From Jackrogersella multiformis (lineage: Eukaryota > Ascomycota > Sordariomycetes > Xylariales > Hypoxylaceae): DNA of 64,000 nt. Made by a program: the position numbers and the translations under genes. The stretch covers positions 806,001 through 870,000 of the forward strand of contig CADCXD010000010.1 of the NCBI GenBank assembly GCA_902806575.1. Reading direction: 5' to 3'. Position 1 is the first letter of the stretch. Every line of letters starts with the position of its first letter. The notes under the pieces are model-generated. The model had not been told where the DNA came from. It did not search any database and saw nothing but the letters and a program-made list of their open reading frames with translations. Below, piece after piece: positions 12,797 to 24,214 of this stretch.

Positions 12797-13561
12797 AAAT
12801 GTATTTGTGCAAGTTCTGGCAACGATCTCCAGCCTCAAATTATGGTTCCTTTACTGATGTACCCAGTAGTCTGCTTGAGACTGTGTAAGAAGATGATCCT
12901 GGCTGCCTGGTGGTTGGATATTGCTAGGTCTGTAGGTTAGATTATAGCAAAGTACCCAATTAGGTAGGTGATTATCTCTCCTTCGTATAAGACGTTAACC
13001 CTCGGTTACATAGAAATGCCATGGTTATATAGGAGGTAGGCAACAAGTTATAATATATTCACATGCTTTTATTCAATTTTTCACGCAGTATATGCACACC
13101 TAGATTGCCCGGCAATAACTACATAAGGCGACCATGTTAGATAGATTATGGTCCAAGATCTTTACCTAAACCCAATTCCTTTGTCACAAACATGTAGAGG
13201 ATGGAGAAAATATTCTTATTTTTAGAGCGGGCAATAGAAGACTTCCTACCTCCACTGTAGGACCGCCCACGATGTAACTTCGGTGGTAGACGCTCCTTTA
13301 GTAAAAAGGGCGTTACATTAACCAATACACCATACGTTCTAATGGGAAGATGGCCATTCAGACTAGAAAGGGATTGTTATACTCGAACATAAACGAGTCG
13401 ACTTCGCTACGTACTTTGATAGAATACGGTAGCATGACAAGAAAAAATATAGGATGGAAAGCTAAGAGACTAGGTATCTACCATAATTATTCCTTCATGC
13501 CTCTCCTGTACGTGGTTATTACTATTAATCCGAGAGAGTTGTACAACTTACAAGCATAAAG

Positions 13562-15181
13562 ATGAGGTGGACGTTCTTATTTTATAGCCTACATGTTGGC
13601 CTCGTGTGGTCAAGAGTTGGTCCCTCGTCCAGCATCAACTTGGCTGTCGACAATTCGCTACAGAGGCGGGCAGATTCGTTTCAGAATCCGGTGATCTACG
13701 AGGATTTCGCTGATAACGATGTCTCTGTCGGCCCTGATGGGCTATACTACTTCTCTGCCTCAAACATGCACTACAGCCCGGGTGCCCCTATCTTAAGGTC
13801 TGGCGATCTAGTCAATTGGGAAATTATCGGCCACTCTGTACCCAGCCTCGATTTCGGAGAGAAGTACAACCTGACTAACGGCCATTCGTATCGTGGAGGC
13901 ACGTGGGCTTCTACAATGCGGTTTCGCGAGAGTTCTGGGCTCTGGTATTGGATTGGCTGTGTTGATTTCTGGTATACTTACATCTATACTGCAGAAGACA
14001 TTACCGGGCCGTGGACCAGAGCGGCTAGGCTTCCTGGAGGGACATGTTACTATGACTGTGGCCTCCTGATAGACGACGATGATACGATGTACGTGGTGTA
14101 CGGTGCTACCGATGTATCTGTAGCTCAACTATCTGAAGACGGACTTACTCAGGTGCAGAAAAAACATATTTTCAGTGCTTCTGACGTGGGGAAAGACGGA
14201 ATTGAGGGAAATCGCATGTATAAGAAGGATGGCTTTTATTATGTCCTTGACGACCACCCTGGAGATATTACGTACATTTGGAAGTCCGACAGTCCTTGGG
14301 GCCCGTACGAAAGCAAGGTCCTAGTAGACGCCGTTAAATCACCCGTTCCTGGCGGCGGAGCACCGCACCAAGGCAGCCTCATTCAGGCCTCGACAGGTGA
14401 TTGGTACTATATGTCATTCACATGGGCGTACCCCAGCGGCCGTGTTCCTGTTTTAGCCCCTATAAAGTGGGAAAACGGCAGCTTCCCTTCTTTTATTGCG
14501 GACGAATCCGACGGTTGGGGCTCATCCTATCCGGCGCCACTTCCGGCTAAGACTGTGAGAGATTGGACTCGCACCGATACATTTGACGGTGATACTCTAG
14601 GACCGGACTGGGAATGGAACCATAATCCCGACGAAACCAAGTATAAAGTTGGCAATGGTGGCGTAACCCTGTCTACTGTCACAGTAACGAGTGACTTATA
14701 CGCGGCGCGCAACACATTAACCCACCGCGTTCACGGTGAATTTCCCGTTGGTACTCTTCAAGTTGATTTCAGCAACATGTCTGACGGCGACCGATTTGGT
14801 CTTGCGGCTTTCCGCGACCGCAGCGCCTATATCGGTATCCACCGGGATGGAGCAAAATATACTCTAGCTGTCGTCCACAATATCACGCAAGAAGAAGCAG
14901 CATGGAATACGACGAGCAACGGGACTATAATCGCGACGGCAACAGAACCCCCCTCAGGGAAAACCATATGGTTTCGAGCTTCATTAGATGTGCGTGCGAG
15001 CGGCAGCCATACAGCTAACTTTTCCTACAGCACGGATGGACAAGAATTCATTCCATTAGGGACTCCATACACCTTATGGACAAACTGGGCTTACTTCATG
15101 GGTTATCGCTATGGTATATTCAATTATGCCACGAAAGAACTAGGCGGCTCGGTTCGAGCTCTGTCTTTTACAAGTGCTTAG
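13562..15181 (+). CDS. secreted GH43 glycosidase (beta-xylosidase/arabinosidase-like)
   Basis: Single-exon, 539 aa, with a signal-like N-terminus (MRWTFLFYSLHVGLVWSRVG). GH43 enzymes are inverting five-bladed beta-propellers that release xylose, arabinose or galactose from plant cell-wall polysaccharides. Visible family signatures are NPVIYEDFADNDV near 42-54 with the candidate base Asp51 or Asp53, ILRSGDLVNWEIIGHSVP at 77-94, DCGLLIDDDD near 165 (transition-state Asp), and GIEGNRMYKKDGFYYV near 213 with the candidate acid Glu215. Residues about 335-539 form a C-terminal concanavalin-like domain of the type seen in two-domain GH43 xylosidases. Several N-x-S/T sites fit secretion. It is transcribed toward the GH92 gene and may act beside it in wall or glycan breakdown (inference). 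The exact substrate cannot be read from the sequence. Confidence 0.93.
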   Translation: MRWTFLFYSLHVGLVWSRVGPSSSINLAVDNSLQRRADSFQNPVIYEDFADNDVSVGPDGLYYFSASNMHYSPGAPILRSGDLVNWEIIGHSVPSLDFGEKYNLTNGHSYRGGTWASTMRFRESSGLWYWIGCVDFWYTYIYTAEDITGPWTRAARLPGGTCYYDCGLLIDDDDTMYVVYGATDVSVAQLSEDGLTQVQKKHIFSASDVGKDGIEGNRMYKKDGFYYVLDDHPGDITYIWKSDSPWGPYESKVLVDAVKSPVPGGGAPHQGSLIQASTGDWYYMSFTWAYPSGRVPVLAPIKWENGSFPSFIADESDGWGSSYPAPLPAKTVRDWTRTDTFDGDTLGPDWEWNHNPDETKYKVGNGGVTLSTVTVTSDLYAARNTLTHRVHGEFPVGTLQVDFSNMSDGDRFGLAAFRDRSAYIGIHRDGAKYTLAVVHNITQEEAAWNTTSNGTIIATATEPPSGKTIWFRASLDVRASGSHTANFSYSTDGQEFIPLGTPYTLWTNWAYFMGYRYGIFNYATKELGGSVRALSFTSA

Positions 15182-15750
15182 AATCACCAAATAGGGGGCA
15201 GGCAGTTATTCCACCTTCTCTTTCCTCCTCGCCGGTTTGAAGTAACAAACACGAGGCTTAATGTATATAAAAAGGGATAATTATGTATCTGCCTACCTTT
15301 ATAGTAATAAAGTTGCTTTAATAAAAATTATATGTAAAAGATTGTATCTGTTGACACGCTACTTGGTTAATAGGGGCTAACCTAGGTTAATAACAGAAAC
15401 TTTTTATCATGCCCTGTATAAAAATCATAAACAGGACTTAAACGAAACCAGAGTTCAGCAAAATGTCAAATCTAACTTAATATTGTATCAATTAATTTTA
15501 ATGAAGGCATTGCAATAATTCTATGGGATTGGGATGATTAAGGTTGTGTGCGTACCCCTAGGACTAGTGGTATTTAAGACCCATTGTTTTCGAATTGATC
15601 CTATCTCAATCCATTCTGGGCACGGAGTGAAACTTTACGACATTTGAAAATGAGAGTACTATAAACATATATAGTTATTTCGATTTTTATTACTATTGAG
15701 CTGAGCTAAAATTGTATTTTACCTTTTCCAAGGCTGCTCTAGGTTCGACA
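15182..15750. other. convergent 3' intergenic region
   Basis: This AT-rich 569-bp spacer lies between the converging GH43 and GH92 stop codons. It presumably contains both polyadenylation regions. I see no gene. Confidence 0.6.
15306..15311 (+). terminator. candidate poly(A) signal of GH43 gene
   Basis: AATAAA lies 125 bp after the GH43 stop codon in AT-rich sequence. The hexamer match is direct, but use as a cleavage signal is inference, since fungal signals are degenerate. Confidence 0.35.
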
Positions 15751-18541
15751 TCATAGCACGACATGACCAGGGCTGGGCGGCACCTCGCCAGTATCCCACG
15801 CTGTCTGGCGAGCACCAAGTTCGAACTCCAACAAGCTGTCCTTCCCGCCGGGTCGAACTATATCTTCGTGGGAAACCCAGTTTTTATTCCATCGCTTCCC
15901 GTTCACTTTAAGACGTTGGACATATGGGCCTTTCTCTAACCCCGTTGCCTTAATTCTCAAAACAGCATCGCCGTCTCCGAGCCTCATAGTGATGTCGCTG
16001 AACCACGGAGCAAGTACTAGATATACCGGCTGTGTGACGACTGGATAGAGGCCGATCATGTTCCAAACTAGCCAGCTACTCATCGAACCGGCATCGTCAT
16101 TGCCCGGGATCCCCGAACGTCCGGTGGTATAATACTCATTAACCACTTCGCGCGACCTCTGAACAGATTTGAACTGTCTTTTGGGGAAGTAATTATATAA
16201 GAACGGTGTCATAAAACCAGGCTCGTTTCCGGGGTTGAAAATGGTCGAACCGATGCTATTTCCGCCTTGGTTTGACCCTGTAAGTCCCGGTATGAACATG
16301 GTATCTAACCTGGACTCGGTCGTTTTTGGGCCACCCATAAGAGAAATTAAAGTCACCATGTCGAATGGGATAGTCCAACTGTACTCCCATCTTTAAACGT
16401 AAAAGTTAGAGTCAATAATCTGACGGGGGAAAATATGAGACTTACGGAACACCTTCGTAGCTGATACTGCTCCAATCACAGGCACCACAGGACAGTGGGT
16501 CGTATTTCTGATAGGTGCCGTTTGGATACATCGGTGCGAGAAAGCCGGTGAAATTTAGGGATGTTACGTCAGGGGCCCATGTCTTCTGCCAGCCTCTGCT
16601 CCTTGGGTCAGTAGGTTTTCTAAGAATTTCGAGGGTTGAAAGTAGGATTACTTACGCAGAACGATTGAGATATGTCACCACTTCTTGAGGTGCCTCTCCC
16701 TTTGCAACTTGAGACAACGAGAAGTCGTTCAATGCGTACTCGACAGTCTTACTAAGACACCTTCCGCGGGCTGGCGTCACATAACCGTATTTTTTCCAGT
16801 CTTGAAGCGCGCCACGGCCCTCTTTAGTACTTCCTGTTATGTCTTCCCAGTCCAAGTTATTGTATGGTTGAACTTCCGCATTAGTTTTCATAGCTGCGTA
16901 GCCATCTGTCCAGTTGATACCGCCTTGGAGACCCTTAACATAAGCATCGGCGAGTACGTTATCCGAGTTAGACCCTCCCTGTACTCTTCCATTGACGTTA
17001 TGGCTTCGCCCATCGGGCATAAACCTCTCATACCTCCAGATATCAATCATGGCCCTGATGATCTCTATCTGAGCTTTGGGTTGAATAAGGGTTAGGAGGG
17101 GGTGAAGACATCTGAACGTATCCCAGAGAGTATAGAAGTCGTCGTAGTAAGGCTCTCCGGAGTCCCAGTGAGGATTCTCTCCGGTCCTGTTCGATGGGAG
17201 CAAATGAGAATGATACATCCCCGTGTAAAACATCTCCAGCTGAGTCTTATTTGTGGTTTTGACGTCGATCGTTGATAAGACATCTGAATTCCACTTATGT
17301 TTTGCGGCATCTCTAACGGCTTCCAGATTCCAATGTGGGATTTCGTCGAGGAATTGGCATGCCTTATCCGTTGAAACCCAAGATACGCCGACTTTGGATT
17401 TGACGGTTGTGACGTTCGACGGAAACTCAAACAAAGCCCCGATTCGGTCTGCGTATTGATATCCTATAGTTCCACCTTGAATCCATGTCTGGTTTGTGAA
17501 AGACGGCTTGACATCGGTTGCGTTTGGCCAATATGGATCAGTCGCCTTCCCTGAGAAGAACTGAGATTGTAATGGCGTGGAGTCAAATTGGGCACAGAAG
17601 TATATCCGAGAGTCGCCACCTATGGTTCATTAGCATCCTCATTCCTAGGCACATGAAGTTCAACACTGACCCCAAGACCAACCCTCTCGATAGATGGCAT
17701 AACCTGAGTACCAGATACCATCGTCACTTCGTTCAAGCTTTCCGTTGCTATACCACTGCTCTTTCTTCCCGGTGCCTGGAAGGAAGTGACTGAGATCAAC
17801 GAGGACGAAGCGGCCATCTGAATGTTGAGGATACGTGTATCTCATAATTCCAGCATGCATACTGGCGCTCATTTCGGCAGTAACGCCGTTCTGCAGCTGA
17901 GTCTTGTAGTATCCGACACTTGCTACATCTTTGACAGCCCTCGGTTGCATGTAAGTAAGATTATCTAGTAGATTAACACCTTGGAGAGTTGTAAGGGGCA
18001 TCTGTGGTATAAGTCCATATGTTGGCGCGCCCCCTGTTCCACTCTCGTGCAGCATTGTGATCGCCGTCACATTCCCATCTGGGGTGTGGCCAGCATTTGC
18101 AGAGACTAAATCACGAGTGTCAGTATCTGTAATAAAATATGAAATAACAATAGCTCGAGGGATTTTAATGCAGTGAACGAAGGCAGTTCTGCTCTTCCAG
18201 ATGTCTCTACAATCCTGCTTCCCGTATGTCGTCCTGCGAGGTGACTTACACGAGACATTCCACCTATTCTACGAATTAGCAAGAATTTTTGTATCAAACA
18301 CATCAAGCGCATAAACGATTAGAAATACATACCGAGTAGTATCAATGCCAACCTTAACGGCGCCAAAGGGGAGAGTAGCCCCCGGAAAGACATTCCCAGC
18401 CCTGAAAGCTGTGCCTGGGACTTGACCCTCGGTTCCAATGAAGAGATTTACATGTTCCGTAAAATCCTTTGTTGTACGAGTCGCCGTGATTGTAGTAGCA
18501 AGCACCAGAGGGCTTGCAACGAAGCTCCAAGACAGTTTCAT
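15751..18541 (-). CDS. secreted GH92 alpha-1,2-mannosidase-like
   Basis: Six-exon gene, 818 aa from the ATG at 18541; an in-frame ATG at 18559 would add six residues. Exons in phase: 18541-18333, 18263-18250 (14 nt), 18126-17671, 17619-16656, 16619-16446 and 16390-15751. GH92 enzymes are calcium-dependent inverting exo-alpha-mannosidases that trim mannose from N-glycans or mannoproteins. The signal peptide is about residues 1-20, followed by VNLFIGTEGQVPGT and GATLPFGAVKVGIDT. Family hallmarks are HESGTGG at 101-107, LWDTFRCLHPLLTL (the WDT-R motif) and GNDDAGSMSSWLVWNMIGLYP, with the catalytic-base type Asp near 704-705. Length fits the family. An alternative acceptor 18 nt downstream of the chosen exon 3 start (after GATTTAG) would shorten the protein by six residues. 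A TATATAAA sequence lies about 90 bp upstream of the start. Confidence 0.92.
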
Positions 18542-18559
18542 CTCCGAGAACGGCGGCAA

Positions 18560-19215
18560 CTGTGTGGGAAGAGAAGTAGCGGGGAGCCCAATGCTGTCAT
18601 GATGCCCATCCCAACTTTACGTTCTCTTTATATATCCTCAATATCGACCAGTTCAGTTCCCTGACCAGGATTCCCCCCCTACAACTCCATAATATCTCGA
18701 TACCCCAACTTTCCCCATCTTCAAGCCTTCCGAGGCCTACTCTTGGCTACTCGCTAAGCTGCTTCTAGGTCGAGTTACCGTTGAGAAATTTGGGATTCGC
18801 TATAATTCTTGCCCGAATAGTCACGATAGTTTGCCTGATCTCTTAGACTCTGAACCAATCAAAATCTCAATTGATATATGTTAGCATTCACGTAATGATA
18901 CTATGCTAGTTAATCAAGGAATCATGAATCCAATGCTCACTAAATAGATACCTAGGTAAATGTCAAGATTCATAAGTAGTGGGTGGTGGCATCAGCATCA
19001 AGGATCGTGGGGTCCATCTCCGCTCTGTTCCACATCGTCGGAACCAAGCTCCCGGTACTGGGACTCGTCAAAGTAACCGGATTATGTACCTAGGTAAATA
19101 ACGATCCCATTAATGCAGACAATAACTTTTGATGTATGCTTCAAAACCAGGTTCCTATCCCCATCCCGTCAGGTTATCCTTATGTCGTACCAGTTTATTC
19201 CCTATAAACACCCTA
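18560..19215. other. spacer with GH92 promoter
   Basis: This 656-bp spacer lies between the GH92 start and the 3' end of the DUF4267-like gene. It carries the GH92 promoter and two isolated ACCTAGGTA motifs (near 18950 and 19088). No gene was seen. Confidence 0.55.
18628..18635 (-). promoter_or_regulatory. candidate TATA box of GH92 gene
   Basis: On the minus strand this reads TATATAAA, 87-94 bp upstream of the GH92 ATG at 18541. That is a plausible distance for a fungal TATA element with a short leader. It was recognised by sequence only. Confidence 0.4.
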
Positions 19216-19716
19216 TCACCTCACGAGCCAAGCTGTTGGTCGTGTAGCCAGACCCCTGGAGAAGAACGCCCTCCACACGGACCACCCGCCTAATAGAACA
19301 AAAGCGCCCAACTGGCCAAATGCCTTCTTTCTGTACTTTTCCCCGCCATTGAACCAGATGACGATACCGTCGCCTAACCCCGCAAGGGATATAATGGCGG
19401 TGAACGCCGTAACTGCGTCGTCGTGACCTAGGTATCGTAGAGCTCCCAGGGCCAATCCGTACGTGACCTCGCGGATGCCTTTCAGATGCATCAATGGGGA
19501 TGCCCGCCCCTCTTCGCTAGTAGGACGTTTTTCTGTGCCGCGTTTTTCATCTCTGCGTTTTGACCGGTACACCGGCACTGGCTCTAGCGGTAAGCCGAAG
19601 CGGCCGTATTCTTGGGTGGGGCGGAAGAAGCAATTGAGACCGAGTACTATGCTTCCGGCGCCAATGACGTAGGCGGGTATAGGCGGTGGAGATGGAAGAG
19701 ATGGCAGAGACGGCAT
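19216..19716 (-). CDS. DUF4267-like small integral membrane protein
   Basis: Single-exon, 166 aa. A proline/serine-rich N-terminus is followed by hydrophobic segments at about 15-32 (AYVIGAGSIVLGLNCFF), 84-100, 103-120 and 134-155. Between the first two is a charged loop (YRSKRRDEKRGTEKRPTSEE). The segment KGIREVTYGLALGAL, the GDGIVIWFNGGEKYRKKAFGQ motif and the four-helix layout match DUF4267 proteins, which are fungal and bacterial membrane proteins without an assigned reaction. The final residues (TRPTAWLVR) are polar. It lies tail-to-head behind the GH92 promoter on the same strand. Function is unknown. Confidence 0.75.
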   Translation of the reverse strand: MPSLPSLPSPPPIPAYVIGAGSIVLGLNCFFRPTQEYGRFGLPLEPVPVYRSKRRDEKRGTEKRPTSEEGRASPLMHLKGIREVTYGLALGALRYLGHDDAVTAFTAIISLAGLGDGIVIWFNGGEKYRKKAFGQLGAFVLLGGWSVWRAFFSRGLATRPTAWLVR

Positions 19717-22700
19717 ATCGAATATGGAGAGTTTGTTTTAAGGATATAACATGAATGGAAGATTGCTAGTAGACCTATTAAGTAGATTCATTTGAGCTTT
19801 TTAAAAGATTGTTGTGTTGGTGTTGGCAGATGGATCTATTATGGGTCAGCTACGTGGCTGAGCGCGACATGTCGATCGAGGAGGCGATATATCCACCCGG
19901 CCCATCGCATGGCGTCTTTCGTGCCTAATTCCGATTCCTATCTGGCTCGGCTCTCTGTCCCCTGGCACACTGGGCTTGAGGGTTAGGGTTGACTCGGCTA
20001 TAAAGTGAACGTCACACACTGGGCAGGCTGTGCTAAGCCACAGGCACCGTTTCCCCTTGATTACCTCAAGCTATTACATACGGCTATAGGATCCGGATTT
20101 CTCGGTATTCTGAAGACACAGGTATTGGCTGTAGCCCACTTTTCGTATCGACTTCACGTTCGATCAAGATCATACCGTCACGTACAGCAGCATATCGGCC
20201 CACGCTAGTGTGGGTGCCCATCTAACGATTATCACAAGCATTCTCGGTCCCATTCACCAATCCTGGAACTGAAATATTGACCCGATCTGCCTAGTCCACA
20301 CGTTTCCTCGTGTATTCTACCACCAAGAGTGCATACCGCTGCATAAAAACTGGCAAGCCGGTCGCCTTACTAACATACACTACTTGAGATACATATCCGT
20401 CGTCTGGGATAAGTGACGGTGGATACTGCGTGAAAGAGACGGGTCCGAAAATTTCCTGGCTACCTACCTAGGTAGGTAGGTAGCTCGGCAACAGCTCGGT
20501 CAACACAGAATGGCAAAAGACGCGGAAAGTTGAGCCGGATGAGTTCCGCTGTGGAAATAACATCGTCTTAAGGAAGGGAACATCAGCGCCAATATGGAGA
20601 ATGTATCGGCTTCGTTAAATATGATGCGAGCGTTTTCCTCTAAAAAAGTTTCAGCCTAGCTTTGGTCAAGCCCCCGTCACGATAAGTTACTTTTTCGTGA
20701 GAACACGCGTGGTAACTGCTCCTTGGGTTTCCGAATAGCGATACACAATAGCCTATAGACTGCATCATTATCAATTAATTATTGCAAGATTTCTTTAGAA
20801 AGCCTGTAGTAAGAATAACAACCTCGTGGTTCGTAATAGCTCGTGGCTTGAGAGGCTTGATCTCTACCTAGAACCTAGGTACTGGGTCGATCAAGCTACC
20901 TTGGTAAACAACAGTCCCCGTGAAAGTGGCGGTATTAGTGCGGGCGACAACATCTTGGATAGTTGAATACAGCCGGATCGAACTCCAGCGTGCTGGATGT
21001 CCAGACCACATTGCTATGGCGCGCCTACACACTCTTGGGAATTTCCCGGAGAGATCTATAGCTATTACTTTTTGTGAGATGTTGTCGTGGGTTGAGACTG
21101 CCGCTGAGTGAAGTATAGTGGTAAAAAAATACCGAACCAAAAAAAACTTGGAAGACGGAAGACAAAAGACAGAAAACGGGTAACCACATTTGTCATACGG
21201 GCGCTAAGACCTGATGGGATAGCTTCCTGCTCTCTGGATCCTTCTAACCAATCACCATTCTGCAATATCCATGTTAGCTACATAATACCCACATTACTAC
21301 GTCAATGAGGTACGTACCGAGGTAGGGCTGCTGGTTCGTAATGTACCTAGTGTATGTATTCCCCTGGTGAAAAGACCCGAAGCTTCGGGTCAAGGAGGAG
21401 CCCCTTCCTTCATCTTCAACTAAGCCGTCTAAAAAGCTCGATATGCGGTTATGGGGCTATTGGTAAATGCCATGTTTCTTTGGTTCAACAGCTAGGTAAT
21501 TGCATTAAGGTCTATGGGTATGAGCCATAAATCGTAACTGTTGGTAGCTGTGATCATAGCCAACCATGATATCGGGTACCTACCTCGAACAGTATGATCA
21601 CCACCCGTGACGTTAGAAGATCTTAGCCCTGACTTCGCTGATAAAGATATAGGGGTATATAAACACATAGTCTTCCTTTTGTTTCCTTTTCCTTTCTCTT
21701 TCAATGAATATCATATATGAAATCCAGCATATCAACGGCGACCCAATATTACCTCTATCTAGTTAGATTAGGGTTAGCAAGCTTTTAATGGTCAACAGCT
21801 AATCAGTTACTGCTGGCAGACTGGATGCTTTTTGTGTCGGTTAGCAGTATATTGGAAATCCGGTAAGGACCCATCCCATGCCACAGCGGTCTGGGCCAAC
21901 ACTCCTTTTCACGTCCATCATTTTAAACAATCTTCTCCCCTGTATTCATAGGCCTAATTATATAGCCAAGGATTCGCCTCGTTAGCATATTCGCATCTGT
22001 CTTGTGTAAATTTTCTATAGGCTCGTTGCGCTATGTAGTAAAGTCACCGTACCCTGCTGTTGCTGCAACGAGCTGCTAAGATTCCACATGGTATCAACCG
22101 CTAGGTGCCACACGGATCGGTACCACGCGGGATTAAGCGATGTGCCCGGGTTGCGATAACTGCGCGTCCGTAGAGAGGCGAAGTCACGGCGAGGAAGGCC
22201 GGAGCTAAGCCGGCCCCTTCTAGCTCCATAATTACGTTCACCAATAATTCCCTGGCCCTGTCGTTCTGCAAGACTGTCTCGGAGACGGTCTTATTTGTAA
22301 GCACGATTATCTTGAAGACGGCATCCCGCCCTGGCTCTGTACTCAGTGCGTAGCCGGCCTTAGCATGTCTTGGGATTGAGAGAGGTTAACATAGGGGGTC
22401 AACGAACACGATAAGTTAGTTATTATTCGTGCCTACTAGAGCTGGCCTGATCCGTTGGTGACTGATGTCTCTGGCTTCGCAGTATATTGCGTCGAGCGCC
22501 ACGCTAAAGGCGTCCCATTTTAGTCGGTGCCACGGGGCGCCCAAAACAAGCCCGCTTGGCTATATTAGTTGGCGATGCGTCCGGTCGATGCGCGACGCTC
22601 CGTTAGGCTTCACGATAATGAATTGGGAAAATTGATCTGCAGCAAGGAAAAGCCAATATATATTGAACTATACCCTCGCCACCGTAATCTGAAATGAAGT

Positions 22701-23887
22701 TTACGTACATACCTGCGTACATAGTACCAAGATACATATATTATCGTAACAACCTATCTAGGTACCTAGCTTTATACTCATCTATCAAGATGATAAACAT
22801 ATACACTATATACAAGGAGGCGTTTAGGTTAGCTCAACCATCGACACCAAAGTGATTTCTTATGAAACTCTTAATTCAGTAACTGAGCGAAGGCCCAATA
22901 ATGGCCACGTGTAGAACGTGGATTAAGAATAGTCTGTGCGATTTATCCATCGAACGATGAGACGAACGATAAAGCAATAGAAACATTTCGCTGCAGCTCC
23001 CCCTACTACGTAAAGCTAGAGATTCAACTAGCTTCGCTAGCGGACTTCATAGTACGGATGAATGAGAGAGATGTCGCCATAGAAATCGTCTTCGGTATAC
23101 ATATTATGTACGCAAAATCCATGAAAGCCAACCACGTTGCGGGAGACCTAGGAGGCGGACTACCTCCTACATGGATTTTTTGTTGAGCCAACTTGGTAGC
23201 TGAGACGAGGCCAAGCTTTTGAATCCTAGCTGCAGATCCTCTGACGGGCAGACAGACAATTCGGTACCTATTTTGGCATCCCAATTGAACGAGTTTAGGT
23301 GGAGTCGTCCTGAATCTGGGGTTGAGGCCGCGATAGTGTTTCAGTGTAGAAACATAAAACCTGTGCCGTCGTCATCAAGTTAGCAGCGTGTTGTTTCTTG
23401 AATGTGTGTGTGGATAATGTATTGTGTCAAACGATGCGCTGAGACGGTGAACACACCATTTATATGAAATAAGTTACAAACTTAATGTACTGATGCGATT
23501 CACGAAATAGTTTGCGATGGTCTGAGAACAGGGGTTCTCACCTCCATGGATTGTATCGTATCGTCTTGGCGCAATGATTCGCACCACGATATTTGGTTTC
23601 AGATCCACGCTATGGCTGACCAATGCGAGTTTCACTTGCTTCAAGATCTCGCATCCCCTTTATCCTCGTTACTAGGGTGTTTCTTCAGGCAATCGATAAT
23701 TTTTCCATATAAGTAAAGAAACTTAGGCGATCACTGCCATTGATATGTAGATCTTCAACTGCGCATCTTTTGACGATCCGCAAAATACTTTCGTTTACAC
23801 AATACCTTTCGTTTCCCCGCGCGAGTCGCTCTCTTCATTAAGGACGATCTTTTTAATAGTGTGGAGGGAAATTGCATCATCACCGTC
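19717..23887. other. gene-poor region, 4.2 kb
   Basis: No gene could be supported. Short frames (for example 22101-22304 and 23024-23284 minus, 86 codons) lack domains or splice support. It contains a perfect 20-bp CCTA/TAGG palindrome at 20460-20479, a hairpin with GAGAAC/GTTCTC arms near 23521-23538, and a weak polymerase III B-box-like GTTCGATCC on the minus strand near 20975. Confidence 0.5.
20460..20479. repeat. perfect 20-bp palindrome of CCTA/TAGG units
   Basis: CTACCTACCTAGGTAGGTAG is its own reverse complement. It is the cleanest single copy of the motif family dispersed through the window. Confidence 0.8.
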
Positions 23888-24214
23888 ATGAAGTTCACAG
23901 CTCTTCCTAACGTCGCCGTGATCCTTACCATCTGGGCATTTCATGTTGTGGCGCTACCACTTGACGTCGAGGGAAATACGACAAGAACGATCAACAGTAT
24001 CAGAAGCGGCGATTGCACCATGGCGAAGATCAGAGACTGCGTCAACGACACGGGGCTGGAAAGCACGTTATGCTTCGCGCAAGTATGCTCAGGCGCGGAG
24101 AAAAATCCGAGGATGGATAAGCGCGAGGATCAATGTACAGAAGAGAACCTCCTCCAATGCACCGTGATGGAATGGCGAGAGGCTGAAGTGTGCTTTCAGG
24201 AGTTATGTCTGTAA
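23888..24214 (+). CDS. small secreted cysteine-rich protein with two tandem modules
   Basis: 108 aa from the ATG at 23888; an in-frame ATG at 23861 would add nine residues before the signal peptide. Residues 1-22 are a clear signal peptide (MKFTALPNVAVILTIWAFHV). Eight cysteines fall at 43, 51, 62, 67 and 83, 91, 102, 107. Both sets follow exactly C-x7-C-x10-C-x4-C, offset by 40 residues, and both end in CF-x3-C. The linker carries Lys78-Arg79 (MDKRED), a Kex2-type site, so two small peptides could be released. N-glycosylation sites occur at Asn30 and Asn53. I recognise no named family. Candidate roles are effector, antimicrobial or signalling peptide (inference). A donor-like GTAAGA at 24211 and an in-frame acidic extension from 24252 to 24411 mean a spliced, longer product is possible, but that intron would be only 41 nt. 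Confidence 0.75.
   Translation: MKFTALPNVAVILTIWAFHVVALPLDVEGNTTRTINSIRSGDCTMAKIRDCVNDTGLESTLCFAQVCSGAEKNPRMDKREDQCTEENLLQCTVMEWREAEVCFQELCL

Larger units (their letters stand above)
11449..13561. other. divergent promoter region rich in CCTA/TAGG repeats
   Basis: This is the 2.1 kb between two divergently transcribed genes, the QutR-like repressor (minus) and GH43 (plus), so it holds both promoters. No gene is supported. The 69-codon frame ending just before the GH43 start (13350-13559) has no domain and is probably leader sequence. The region is AT-rich and contains two blocks of palindromic repeats listed separately. Confidence 0.6.

Noticed and set aside
20950..21040. tRNA-like sequence on the minus strand with B box GTTCGATCC and A-box-like TAGCAATGTGG
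   Set aside because: The boxes are only about 32 nt apart, no cloverleaf can be drawn and there is no T-run terminator. Probably chance.
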